NCBI GenBank assembly: GCA_965222705.1
Contig: CBDCUO010000023.1
Coordinates: 223,790-287,789 of the forward strand
Direction of reading: 5' to 3'
From: JAFMDF01 sp965222705
GTDB taxonomy: Bacteria; Bacteroidota; Bacteroidia; Chitinophagales; Saprospiraceae
DNA: 64,000 nt
The notes below the pieces were generated by a model, which was given only the letters and a program-made list of their open reading frames with translations, ran no database searches and was not told the origin of the DNA. Position 1 is the first letter of the stretch. Every line of letters starts with the position of its first letter. A program made the translations under genes and the position numbers. This document shows, in pieces, positions 8,399 through 16,612 of this stretch.

Positions 8399-8917
8399 AT
8401 GGCAAAAAGAGCTGAAAATCGGGTCAAGGCTGCGGAGACAGAACTGAAGGAAAAATTGGTAAACCTGAATCGTGTTGCCAAAGTAACCAAGGGTGGTCGT
8501 ACCTTTAGCTTTGCAGCAATTGTAGTTGTGGGGGACGGCAATGGCACAGTCGGACACGGCTTGGGAAAAGCCCGTGATGTTTCTGAATCCATTGCCAAAG
8601 CAGTTGATGATGCCAAAAAGAACTTGATCAAAGTACCTATTTATAAAGGTACAATCCCTCATGCCCAAAAGGGAAAGTACGGTGCCGGAAAGGTTCTGAT
8701 TAAGCCCGCATCAGACGGTACGGGCGTTATTGCGGGTGGCGCTATGCGGGCAGTATTGGAAATTGCAGGAGTACATAATGTATTAGCAAAATCAATGGGC
8801 TCCTCAAATCCACACAACGTGGTCAAAGCAACGATTAATGCCTTGGATAGTTTGCGTTCTCCTATGGAGGTCGCCAGGCAAAGGGGGATTTCTATGGAAC
8901 AATTATTCGAAGGATAG
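8399..8917 (+). CDS. rpsE: 30S ribosomal protein S5
   Basis: 172 residues. The double-stranded-RNA-binding-like N-terminal domain carries KVTKGGRTFSFAAIVVVGDG and GTVGHGLGKARDVSESIAKA; the C-terminal domain contains HNVLAKSMGSSNPHNVVKAT. S5 acts in decoding fidelity at the mRNA entry site with S3 and S4. The gene order rplR-rpsE-rpmD-rplO is conserved. Confidence 0.98.
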   Translation: MAKRAENRVKAAETELKEKLVNLNRVAKVTKGGRTFSFAAIVVVGDGNGTVGHGLGKARDVSESIAKAVDDAKKNLIKVPIYKGTIPHAQKGKYGAGKVLIKPASDGTGVIAGGAMRAVLEIAGVHNVLAKSMGSSNPHNVVKATINALDSLRSPMEVARQRGISMEQLFEG

Positions 8918-9053
8918 CTCTTGAATCATTGGTAGATAACTGCTTACTTTTCGTATAATTTTTGACCCCTATGCGAAAAAAAGGCTTATTTTGAACGATG
9001 ATTTTTCAAAATACGCTGTTCTTTTAGACTTCTTAAACCATAAATTATCAATA

Positions 9054-9233
9054 ATGGCTAAGATAAAAATTACACAAGTGAAAAGCGAGATTGATCGCTC
9101 TAAACGACAAAAAGCAACATTAATAGCCCTGGGTTTAAGGAGGATAAATCAGACCGTTGTGCATGAAAACACGCCCCAAATAGCAGGAATGGTGAAAAAA
9201 GTGGCTCATTTGGTAAAAACCTCCGAGGCCTGA
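9054..9233 (+). CDS. rpmD: 50S ribosomal protein L30
   Basis: 59 residues when started at the ATG at 9054 (MAKIKITQVKSEIDRSKRQK), which is the family-typical start and length. An in-frame ATG at 8991 would add 21 residues with no L30 character, so it was not chosen. The motif TLIALGLRRINQTVVHENTP identifies L30. It contacts 5S and 23S rRNA and is flanked by rpsE and rplO as expected. Confidence 0.95.
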   Translation: MAKIKITQVKSEIDRSKRQKATLIALGLRRINQTVVHENTPQIAGMVKKVAHLVKTSEA

Positions 9234-9301
9234 TTAAAAAGAAAATAATACTCAAAAAATGAAATATTTGATTTCATTTTTTACTATAAAGATCAAATCC
9301 A

Positions 9302-9748
9302 ATGGAATTACATACTTTAAAACCTGCTAAAGGCTCCACCAAAAAACGCAAAAGAATTGCAAGAGGTCAGGGATCGGGCAGAGGTGGTACAGCTACCAGG
9401 GGCCATAAAGGGGCAAAATCGCGTTCGGGTTGGAAAAGTAAAAGGGCATTTGAGGGTGGACAAATGCCATTGCAAATGCGCCTGCCAAAACGAGGATTTA
9501 ATAATCCCAATAGGGTAGAATATGTTCCTCTAAACTTATCTCGACTGGAAGCTATTGCTGATAAATATAAACTAGATGCTATTTCTGTGGAAAACCTGAT
9601 TGCCAATGGCATCATTAGTAAAAGCGATCGGGTTAAAATTCTAGGCGGCGGAGAACTTTCTCGAAAGCTGGACGTTACAGTACATGCGATTTCTGCTTCT
9701 GCAAAAGCAGCCATTGAAGGGCAAGGGGGAAATGTTAATCTAGTATAA
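9302..9748 (+). CDS. rplO: 50S ribosomal protein L15
   Basis: 148 residues. The Gly/Arg-rich N-terminal part is clear (RIARGQGSGRGGTATRGHKG, AKSRSGWKSKRAFEGGQMPL), as is the C-terminal globular part with VKILGGGELSRKLDVTVHAI. L15 threads into the 23S rRNA. secY follows 9 bases later, which indicates coupled expression. Confidence 0.98.
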   Translation: MELHTLKPAKGSTKKRKRIARGQGSGRGGTATRGHKGAKSRSGWKSKRAFEGGQMPLQMRLPKRGFNNPNRVEYVPLNLSRLEAIADKYKLDAISVENLIANGIISKSDRVKILGGGELSRKLDVTVHAISASAKAAIEGQGGNVNLV

Positions 9749-9757
9749 AGTTAGTCC

Positions 9758-11119
9758 ATGAAAAAGTTTATAGATACTCTAAAGAACATCTGGAAGATTA
9801 AGGAATTGCGGAACAGAATCATCTTCACGCTTGGTATTTTGATGGTCTATCGTTTCGGTTCTTTTGTAGTACTTCCGGGGGTTATTCCTTCCGTTTTGGA
9901 AAATGCAACTTCTTCCAATGCTAATGACTTGCTGGGCTTGATTAACATTTTTACGGGCGGAGCGTTTAATAATGCTGCTGTCTTTGCTTTAGGGATCATG
10001 CCCTATATCACCGCTTCTATCATTATTCAATTAATGGGTTTTGCGGTTCCTTATTTTCAACGGTTACAGCAAAAAGAAGGCGAGTCTGGCCGGAAAAAAA
10101 TTACGCAGATTACTCGATTATTGACGGTTGCTATTACTCTTGTACAAGGAGGAGGCTATTTGACCTATTTGACTAGCCAGGGAGCCGTTGACCCAAGCAT
10201 ACCTCCTGGCATTTTTTGGTTAGCAAACATTATCATTCTCTCTACGGGTACTATTTTTGCCATGTGGTTAGGTGAAAAAATTACCGATAAAGGAATTGGA
10301 AATGGCATTTCCCTCTTGATCATGATTGGAATTATCGCTTCTCTTCCGATTGCTTTGGTTTCCGAATTTCAGCTTCAATTTGCGAGCGGAACGCCCATTA
10401 TTTTTGTTTTGGAGATTATCGCCTTGTTTATTGTTGTGATGGCTACGGTACTATTGGTACAAGGTGTGCGAAGGATACCCATTCAATTCGCTAAAAGAAT
10501 GGTTGGTCGGGGAGCTAACTCTATGCCCATAGCGGGCGTCAGGGATTATATTCCATTAAAGGTGAATGCTGCCGGTGTCATGCCTATTATTTTTGCACAG
10601 GCATTGATGTTCTTACCGGGCCAGGCTGCCCAGTTTTTGGCAGGGGATGCCATAGCTGCTAGTCCGCTTTTGGTCGAATTGACCAATCCCTTTTCTGTTA
10701 CGTCTAGCATTATTACTTTTATTTTGGTTGTATTATTTACCTATATTTATACAGCTCTGTTAGTCAACCCTAAGCAATATGCAGAGTATCTAAAAAGACA
10801 AAATGCTTTTATACCAGGAATTAAACCGGGTAAAGCTACGGCTGATTTTATTGACACCATTACCACGAGGATTACTTTTTGGGGGTCTATATTCATTGGA
10901 CTAATTGCGATTCTCCCTGCTTTTGCAGTAGCTTTTGGTATCAATGTAGCATTTGCGATCTTTTTTGGAGGCACTTCTTTATTGATCTTAGTGGCGGTTG
11001 TATTGGATACTTTACAACAAATTGAAAGCTATCTTTTGATGAGAAAATACGACGGATTAGTGAAATCTGGACGCTTACAGGGCAGGAGCAGAATGCAAGG
11101 TATAGGGGCAAGTATGTAA
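9758..11119 (+). CDS. secY: Protein translocase subunit SecY
   Basis: 453 residues, with ten predicted membrane helices in the usual SecY arrangement. The N-terminus KFIDTLKNIWKIKELRNRII precedes the first helix. The plug-region segment NIFTGGAFNNAAVFALGIMP, the cytosolic loop with QGVRRIPIQFAKRMVGRG (SecA contact) and the C-terminal IGASM are typical. SecY forms the inner-membrane channel with SecE and SecG and exports proteins with signal peptides, including the T9SS cargo proteins encoded later in this window. It is linked to rplO as in most bacteria. Confidence 0.97.
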   Translation: MKKFIDTLKNIWKIKELRNRIIFTLGILMVYRFGSFVVLPGVIPSVLENATSSNANDLLGLINIFTGGAFNNAAVFALGIMPYITASIIIQLMGFAVPYFQRLQQKEGESGRKKITQITRLLTVAITLVQGGGYLTYLTSQGAVDPSIPPGIFWLANIIILSTGTIFAMWLGEKITDKGIGNGISLLIMIGIIASLPIALVSEFQLQFASGTPIIFVLEIIALFIVVMATVLLVQGVRRIPIQFAKRMVGRGANSMPIAGVRDYIPLKVNAAGVMPIIFAQALMFLPGQAAQFLAGDAIAASPLLVELTNPFSVTSSIITFILVVLFTYIYTALLVNPKQYAEYLKRQNAFIPGIKPGKATADFIDTITTRITFWGSIFIGLIAILPAFAVAFGINVAFAIFFGGTSLLILVAVVLDTLQQIESYLLMRKYDGLVKSGRLQGRSRMQGIGASM

Positions 11120-11290
11120 AGTAAGATGGAGCAAGCAATTTTAAAATATTATTGTTAAAGATATATCTAATTGCCAGTGGAGTTTTCTGCTGGTAATTTT
11201 TTTTTAGAACTTACTGGCTTGTCTAGCTCTAAATGAAAGGTTTGTACTTACCTATTGAAAAGCCGTTTACAACCTTTTAGAAAATAGTAT

Positions 11291-12157
11291 TTGTTTAGAC
11301 AATCCTCCAAATCCACAAAATTGGCAGAGAGAAAAAAAGATATATTCTACAAAACAGACGAAGAGATTGAAATAATCAGAGACAACTGCCTATTGGTATG
11401 TAAAACGCTAGCCTTAGTAGCTGAGATGATTGGGCCGGGAGTTTCCGGTGATAATATTGACAAACAAGCAGAGCAGCTAATTCGAGACCATGGCGGTGTA
11501 CCTGGATTTAAAGGATTATATGATTTTCCGGCTACTTTATGCGTGTCCGTCAATGAGCAAGTGGTACACGGAGTCCCTTCAGAACAAGAATTTAGAGATG
11601 GAGATATCGTATCCGTTGATTGTGGCGTATTTATGAATGGTTATTATGGAGATGCAGCTTATACTTTTGCAATAGGAGAAGTAGCAGATGAAGTGATGGA
11701 ATTGTTGCGAATTACAAAAGCCTCTTTGTATAAAGGGATTGAATGCGCTGTTTCGGGTAAGAGAATTGGGGATATTGGCTTTGCGATTCAGCACTATACA
11801 GAGCGTGTTCACCATTACGGAGTGGTGCGAGAGTTGGTAGGACATGGAGTGGGGCGAGACTTACACGAGGGTCCAGAAGTGCCTAATTATGGAAAAAGGG
11901 GAAAAGGAATTAAATTGAAAGAAGGCTTAGTAATAGCTATTGAACCCATGATAAATCTAGGTAAAAAAGACGTCATTTCTTTTCAAGATGGTACTGTCCT
12001 CGCAAAAGATAAAAAACCATCTGCCCATTTTGAACATACTGTTGCTGTAAGAAAACATCGAGCGGACATATTATCTGACCATTCTTTTATAGAAGCAGCC
12101 ATTTTAAAAAATTCGAACTTAAAAGAAGTTGCCAATCTGTTTGAACTTGCCATTTGA
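11291..12157 (+). CDS. map: Type I methionine aminopeptidase, non-ATG start
   Basis: Removes the initiator methionine from new proteins. The dinuclear-metal ligands are visible in VSVDCGVFMNGYYGDAAYTF (two Asp), VGHGVGRDLHEGPEVPNYG (His), IAIEPMINLG (Glu) and HFEHTVAV (Glu), in the order of type I MetAP. There is no ATG at the family start: where relatives begin M-I-F/Y-Y-K-T, the sequence reads D-I-F-Y-K-T (GAT). In-frame TTG codons at 11291 and 11321 are the only standard starts upstream, giving 288 or 278 residues; the longer is listed but 11321 is nearer the family start. Position between secY and infA is conserved. Confidence 0.9.
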   Translation: MFRQSSKSTKLAERKKDIFYKTDEEIEIIRDNCLLVCKTLALVAEMIGPGVSGDNIDKQAEQLIRDHGGVPGFKGLYDFPATLCVSVNEQVVHGVPSEQEFRDGDIVSVDCGVFMNGYYGDAAYTFAIGEVADEVMELLRITKASLYKGIECAVSGKRIGDIGFAIQHYTERVHHYGVVRELVGHGVGRDLHEGPEVPNYGKRGKGIKLKEGLVIAIEPMINLGKKDVISFQDGTVLAKDKKPSAHFEHTVAVRKHRADILSDHSFIEAAILKNSNLKEVANLFELAI

Positions 12158-12239
12158 GGGAACCGTTTTCTTTTTGGAAAAATATACAAAATGTTACGGC
12201 TTTTTATCGCTAACAGGTGGAAAATCATTATTTTTTTTA

Positions 12240-12247
12240 TATCTTTG
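12240..12247 (+). promoter_or_regulatory. Promoter -7 box upstream of infA
   Basis: TATCTTTG, followed by CAC, matches the Bacteroidota -7 consensus TAnnTTTG exactly and is preceded by a T-run. It is 17 bases upstream of the infA ATG at 12265, so the transcript would have a very short leader. No clear TTG -33 element was found at 17-23 bases upstream. This would give the infA-to-rplQ part its own promoter. Confidence 0.5.
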
Positions 12248-12264
12248 CACTCCAAAATTCAAAT

Positions 12265-12483
12265 ATGGCGAAACAAGGCTTAATAAAACAGGATGGAATC
12301 ATAGATGAAGCCCTTTCAAATGCAATGTTTAGAGTCCGCCTAGAGAATGGACATAAGATCGTTGCAACTATTTCCGGGAAAATGAGGATGAATTATATTC
12401 GAATACTTCCAGGGGATAAAGTGGCAGTTGAAATGTCTCCCTATGACCTGACTAGAGGCAGAATTACTTATCGGTATAAATAG
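12265..12483 (+). CDS. infA: Translation initiation factor IF-1
   Basis: 72 residues from the ATG at 12265 (MAKQGLIKQDGIIDEALSNA), the exact family length. An upstream in-frame ATG at 12217 would read through the promoter box and was not chosen. The OB-fold signature MFRVRLENGHKIVATISGKM and the ending DLTRGRITYRYK are diagnostic. IF-1 occupies the A site during initiation. It lies between map and rpmJ. Confidence 0.97.
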   Translation: MAKQGLIKQDGIIDEALSNAMFRVRLENGHKIVATISGKMRMNYIRILPGDKVAVEMSPYDLTRGRITYRYK

Positions 12484-12613
12484 GCTTTGTTTTAACATTA
12501 GGGAATGTTAGAAAATATCTCTCTACTATATAGCTTTTATTCATTGACTTTGTGTCCATTTTTGACAATAATGCTTATGCTTTAAGTCCATACAAAGTCC
12601 AAATACAACTAAT

Positions 12614-12730
12614 ATGAAAGTTAGAGCGTCGGTGAAAAAACGATCTTCTGATTGTAAGATTGTGAGAAGGAAAGGAAAAGTTTATATTATTAATAAAAAG
12701 AACCCTAAGTTCAAGCAACGTCAGGGATAG
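12614..12730 (+). CDS. rpmJ: 50S ribosomal protein L36, zinc-free form
   Basis: 38 residues starting MKVRASVKKRSSDCKIVRRK and ending NPKFKQRQG, the exact L36 length and end. Of the four zinc ligands of the common form (C11, C14, C27, H32) only Cys14 remains; the others are Ser, Asn/Lys and Phe. This is therefore the C-minus (zinc-independent) form, here in the main operon rather than as a stress paralogue. It lies between infA and rpsM. Confidence 0.95.
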   Translation: MKVRASVKKRSSDCKIVRRKGKVYIINKKNPKFKQRQG

Positions 12731-12751
12731 CTAGCATAAAATTTTTTTCTT

Positions 12752-13129
12752 ATGGCTCGTATTGCAGGTGTTGATTTACCAAGAAATAAACGTGGAGTAG
12801 TTGGATTGACTTATATCTACGGTATTGGCCCTTCTTTGGCGAAAGAAATACTCAATAAAGCGGATATTGATGAAAATACAAAAGTACAGGATTGGACAGA
12901 TGACAGTATCCGTAAGATCACCAAAATGATTCAGGATGAATATCGAGTAGAAGGACAATTGCGAACGGAAGTGCAAATGAATATTAAGCGACTAATGGAT
13001 ATTGGCTGTTATCGAGGTATTCGTCACCGTAAAGGACTGCCCCTGCGAGGACAACGGACCCAAACAAATGCTCGTACCCGTAAAGGAAAACGCAAGACAG
13101 TTGCTAATAAGAAGAAAGTTACTAAATAA
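12752..13129 (+). CDS. rpsM: 30S ribosomal protein S13
   Basis: 125 residues. It starts MARIAGVDLPRNKRGVVGLT and contains YIYGIGPSLAKEIL and the C-terminal RGIRHRKGLPLRGQRTQTNA, followed by a basic tail (KKKVTK). S13 bridges the 30S head to the large subunit and contacts the P-site tRNA. It heads the alpha operon, followed by rpsK after 36 bases. Confidence 0.98.
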   Translation: MARIAGVDLPRNKRGVVGLTYIYGIGPSLAKEILNKADIDENTKVQDWTDDSIRKITKMIQDEYRVEGQLRTEVQMNIKRLMDIGCYRGIRHRKGLPLRGQRTQTNARTRKGKRKTVANKKKVTK

Positions 13130-13165
13130 TCTTTTTGCAATTTTCTATTGATATTTGAATAAATT

Positions 13166-13555
13166 ATGGCAAAAAAAAGAATAAAAGCTAAGAAGCGTAA
13201 GGTCAGAGTAGAGTCAGAAGGCATTGTATATATTAAGGCAAGTTTTAATAATATTATTGTTTCCTTGACTAATAAACAAGGACAGGTAATATCTTGGGGG
13301 TCGGCTGGTAAAGCTGGATTTAGGGGGTCTAAGAAAAATACGCCTTATGCCGCTCAAATTGCAGCAACGGATGCTGCTCGGGTAGCCCACGAAGCAGGCA
13401 TGCGGACAGCTACCGTTTTGGTAAAAGGACCAGGTTCGGGTAGAGAAGCGGCCATTCGGGCCGTTGATGCGGCAGGCATAAAAATTACCCAAATCAAAGA
13501 CGTCACCCCCATCCCTCACAATGGTTGTCGTCCACCCAAAAGAAGAAGAGTTTAG
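13166..13555 (+). CDS. rpsK: 30S ribosomal protein S11
   Basis: 129 residues. Core motifs ASFNNIIVSLTNKQGQVISW, GSAGKAGFRGSKKNTPYAAQ and the ending ITQIKDVTPIPHNGCRPPKR are standard S11. S11 forms part of the mRNA exit channel with S7 and S18. A 206-base gap with a hairpin separates it from rpsD. Confidence 0.98.
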   Translation: MAKKRIKAKKRKVRVESEGIVYIKASFNNIIVSLTNKQGQVISWGSAGKAGFRGSKKNTPYAAQIAATDAARVAHEAGMRTATVLVKGPGSGREAAIRAVDAAGIKITQIKDVTPIPHNGCRPPKRRRV

Positions 13556-13559
13556 CATT

Positions 13560-13589
13560 GCTCAAAAACTTGGTTCTCAAGTTTTTAGC
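13560..13589 (+). promoter_or_regulatory. Hairpin in the rpsK-rpsD spacer
   Basis: A 9-bp perfect stem AAAAACTTG / CAAGTTTTT (13564-13572 and 13578-13586) closes a 5-base loop GTTCT. It can be extended by GCT/AGC with one bulged base. It lies just after the rpsK stop, in a 206-base spacer before rpsD. It could be a weak attenuator, an mRNA-stability element or part of an S4-sensing leader; the sequence alone does not decide. Confidence 0.35.
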
Positions 13590-13761
13590 TTTACCTCTAA
13601 AAAATAAAATTTTGACTGGCATTTTTTGTCACTACTTTAATTAACAAGAAATATAAAGGCTTTTTAAGGAATTAAAGTATTCAACTAAGCCAAAAAGCAA
13701 TTGGAACTTATCGAAAATCTTTTTTGCAATTGTTATTTTATATTTCACATTTTTATAAATC

Positions 13762-14376
13762 ATGGCAAGATATACAGGACCCAGAGCAAAAAAAGCGAGA
13801 GCTTTTGGTGAGCCGATTTTTGGTTATAGCAAAGCTTTTGAACGAAAAAAACATGGTCCCGGACAGCACGGTAACACTAGACGAAAAAAGCAACAATCTG
13901 ATTATGCCCTTCAACTAAAAGAAAAACAAAAAGCCAAATACACTTACGGGGTGTTAGAGCGCCAGTTCCGCAATCTCTTTGAATCGGCAAGTGCTAAAAA
14001 AGGAGTGACTGGCGAGGTCTTACTACAATTTTTAGAAGCCAGATTGGATAATACCGTTTTTCGCCTAGGGATTGCCCCTACCAGAAGGGCTGCCAGACAA
14101 TTAGTTTCTCATAAACACATAACGGTTAATGGAGTGGTTACGAATATTCCTTCTTGTCAGTTGAGGGCAGGAGATGTAATTGCCGTTAGAGGGAAATCAC
14201 AAGGGTTGGAAGTTATTAGAGACTGCGTGGCTGCCAAGAAAGGAGAGGCGAGAAAATATGGCTGGCTAGAGTGGAATGCGGACAAAATGCAAGGCAAAGT
14301 CATGTCCTATCCAGAAAGAGAGCAAATACCTGAAAAAATTAATGAGCAGTTAATTGTCGAATTATATTCCAAGTAA
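13762..14376 (+). CDS. rpsD: 30S ribosomal protein S4, zinc-free form
   Basis: 204 residues starting MARYTGPRAKKARAFGEPIF. The S4 RNA-binding domain is at about residues 95-160, with LEARLDNTVFRLGIAPTRRA and RQLVSHKHITVNG. The N-terminal region lacks the cysteine cluster of zinc-binding S4 proteins. S4 starts assembly of the 30S body and in other bacteria represses its own operon. rpoA follows after 107 bases. Confidence 0.97.
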   Translation: MARYTGPRAKKARAFGEPIFGYSKAFERKKHGPGQHGNTRRKKQQSDYALQLKEKQKAKYTYGVLERQFRNLFESASAKKGVTGEVLLQFLEARLDNTVFRLGIAPTRRAARQLVSHKHITVNGVVTNIPSCQLRAGDVIAVRGKSQGLEVIRDCVAAKKGEARKYGWLEWNADKMQGKVMSYPEREQIPEKINEQLIVELYSK

Positions 14377-14483
14377 AATTGATTTTTCCGATTGCGATGC
14401 CAATGATCTTATTTTCCTAAAATCGGTTGGGTCGTGGTTTCTTCATTTCTAATTTTTTACCTCCTAATTAAAGCAAAAGGGAT

Positions 14484-15482
14484 ATGAGCATTCTAGATTT
14501 TCAGAAGCCTAATAAAATTGTCATGCAGAAGTCGGACGACTTCGATGGTGTTTTTGAATTCAAACCATTAGAACCCGGCTTTGGGCAAACGATTGGCAAT
14601 TCTTTGAGGAGAGTATTACTATCCTCTCTAGAGGGCTTTGCCATTTCAGCAGTCAGAATTGCGGGAGTTGATCATGAATTTTCCACCATAAAGGGAGTTG
14701 TTGAAGATGTGGTGGATATAATTTTAAATTTAAAACAAATTCGGCTCAAACAATTATTAGCCGAAGAAGAGATAACTACAGAAAAAATATATTTGACTAT
14801 AAGTGGCCGAGAAGTATTTAAAGCAGGGGATATAGAAGAGCATACAAATGTGTTCAAAGTAATGAATCCCGATTTAATTATTTGCCACATGGAACCCTTT
14901 GTCTCCCTAGAAATGGAATTTACGGTTACGAAGGGACGAGGTTATCAACCCGCAGATGAAAACCTTCCTAAAGATGCACCAATCGGTGTTGTTCCGGTTG
15001 ATGCTATTTATACGCCAATTAAGACCGTATCTTATCGGGTATCTAATACCAGGGTAGGACAGCGAACAGACTACGAGCAGTTAACTATCGAGGTAAAAAC
15101 AGATGGAACGATTCATCCTGAAGATGCTATCAAAGAAGCGTCCAGGATTTTGATCCAGCATTTAATGCTCATCACGGATGAAAATATTACCTTCGATGAT
15201 GCTTCTACTAGAGAAGACAACATCGTAGATGAGCATATTCTGCATATGCGAAAATTGTTAAAAACCTCCTTAGAAGATTTAGACCTTTCTGTCAGGGCAT
15301 ACAATTGCCTCAAAGCTGCCAAAATCAATACTTTGGGCGAATTGGTCAAATATGATATGCACGAATTACTAAAGTTTAGAAACTTTGGTAAAAAATCTTT
15401 AGTAGAAATCGAAGAATTACTTCAAGATAAAGGACTTACCTTTGGTATGGACTTATCTAAATATAAATTAGAGGAAGATTAG
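14484..15482 (+). CDS. rpoA: DNA-directed RNA polymerase subunit alpha
   Basis: 332 residues. The N-terminal dimerisation domain (about 1-230) contains FGQTIGNSLRRVLLSSLEGF and GVVPVDAIYTPIKTVSYRVS. A short linker leads to the C-terminal domain (about 255-325), with LDLSVRAYNCLKAAKINTLG and FRNFGKKSLVEIEELL, which binds UP elements and activators. It lies between rpsD and rplQ as in nearly all bacteria. Confidence 0.98.
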   Translation: MSILDFQKPNKIVMQKSDDFDGVFEFKPLEPGFGQTIGNSLRRVLLSSLEGFAISAVRIAGVDHEFSTIKGVVEDVVDIILNLKQIRLKQLLAEEEITTEKIYLTISGREVFKAGDIEEHTNVFKVMNPDLIICHMEPFVSLEMEFTVTKGRGYQPADENLPKDAPIGVVPVDAIYTPIKTVSYRVSNTRVGQRTDYEQLTIEVKTDGTIHPEDAIKEASRILIQHLMLITDENITFDDASTREDNIVDEHILHMRKLLKTSLEDLDLSVRAYNCLKAAKINTLGELVKYDMHELLKFRNFGKKSLVEIEELLQDKGLTFGMDLSKYKLEED

Positions 15483-15661
15483 TGATTTAGCGACTGGCTT
15501 TAATTGCCAGAAATTTAATTGCGAATACAATCTCCATTATCTATCTGCAATTACGAATACAATGATTGTGACTAAGTTAATCAATCACTGGTTATTTAAT
15601 ACTTTGTAAATAACTAATTTGTGTTGCGAGGCTAACTAATTCTAAATTAAAAAATCACGTC

Positions 15662-16264
15662 ATGAGGCATGGTAAAAAGTTCAACCATTTGAGCAGAAAG
15701 CGCGGACATCGGAAGGCTTTGTTAAAAAACCTTTCTATCGCTTTAATTACTCATAAAAGAATCAATACCACTTTGGCAAAGGCAAAAGCCCTACGAGTGC
15801 ATATTGAGCCTTTAATCACTAAGTCAAAGACCAATTCTACTCATTCCAGAAGAGTGGTTTTTAGTTATTTGCAAAACAAGTATGCTGTCAAAGAGTTGTT
15901 TGAAGTGATTGCCGATAAAATAGGAGACCGACCTGGAGGCTATTGCCGAATCCTTAAAACCGGATTTCGACAAGGAGACGGCGCAGAAATGGCGATGATA
16001 GAATTAGTTGATTTTAATGAAATATTTGTTGGCAAGTCAGACATTTCTGAGGAAACGGGCGGTAGGAAACGAAGACGCTCTAGAAGGGGAAGTAGTAAAA
16101 AAGCCACCACTGTAGCCGCCGTTGAGGAAGCAGTAGAAGAATTGGAAGAAGAAATGGAGGAGGTGGAAGAGGAGATAGAAGAAATAGCAGAAGAGATGGA
16201 AGAAGCAACAGAAGAAATAGTTGATGAAATAACAGAAGAAGAAGAAACTGATAAGTCTGAGTAA
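15662..16264 (+). CDS. rplQ: 50S ribosomal protein L17 with acidic C-terminal tail
   Basis: 200 residues against 115-130 in most bacteria. Residues 1-115 are ordinary L17 (MRHGKKFNHLSRKRGHRKAL, then DRPGGYCRILKTGFRQGDGA). After a short basic linker (GGRKRRRSRRGSSKKA) comes a tail of about 55 residues made almost wholly of Glu, Ile, Val, Ala, Met and Thr, probably a long acidic helix. The tail is encoded by GAA/GAG-rich repeats but stays in frame to the stop. Acidic L17 extensions are seen in some Bacteroidota; the role is unknown. It is the last gene of the cluster and is followed by a strong terminator. Confidence 0.96.
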   Translation: MRHGKKFNHLSRKRGHRKALLKNLSIALITHKRINTTLAKAKALRVHIEPLITKSKTNSTHSRRVVFSYLQNKYAVKELFEVIADKIGDRPGGYCRILKTGFRQGDGAEMAMIELVDFNEIFVGKSDISEETGGRKRRRSRRGSSKKATTVAAVEEAVEELEEEMEEVEEEIEEIAEEMEEATEEIVDEITEEEETDKSE

Positions 16265-16612
16265 CTAACTACTCGACCTTTAGCTCTTTGCCTTTGCATT
16301 TAGTTTTTATAAAAATTCCCATGCTATACTCGTTAAATAGCATGGGAATTTTATTATCCGCTCCTATCATTTCCCTACTTTATATTAATTTATTATTAAC
16401 CTGACAGAAGAATGTAATTCGCTGATAATCAATGAGTTGAGACGAGCTTTTTATTTTGTTTACCCAGTTTTTTATTTTTTTTCAATTTACTTAATATTTA
16501 GTTAACAAATCAACTGAAATATTAATTTTAAAAAAACATTGGTTTAAAAATAGCCTAATAGATACATCATAATATTGTGGTGAACTTACACTAAAAGCAC
16601 CAAAAAAATATT
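16265..16612. other. Intergenic region after the ribosomal cluster
   Basis: 348 bases without a gene. The first 90 bases contain the rplQ terminator hairpin. The rest is very AT-rich and should hold the promoter of the secreted protein at 16613, but no exact TAnnTTTG box with a matching TTG was found; TAATATTG near 16570 is the closest. Confidence 0.6.
16312..16352 (+). terminator. Intrinsic terminator of the ribosomal supercluster
   Basis: A 16-bp perfect inverted repeat (AAAATTCCCATGCTAT at 16312-16327 and its complement at 16337-16352) around a 9-base loop, flanked by A-rich and T-rich sides. It is 48 bases after the rplQ stop. The symmetrical A/T flanks mean it could end transcription from either side. 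Confidence 0.85.
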
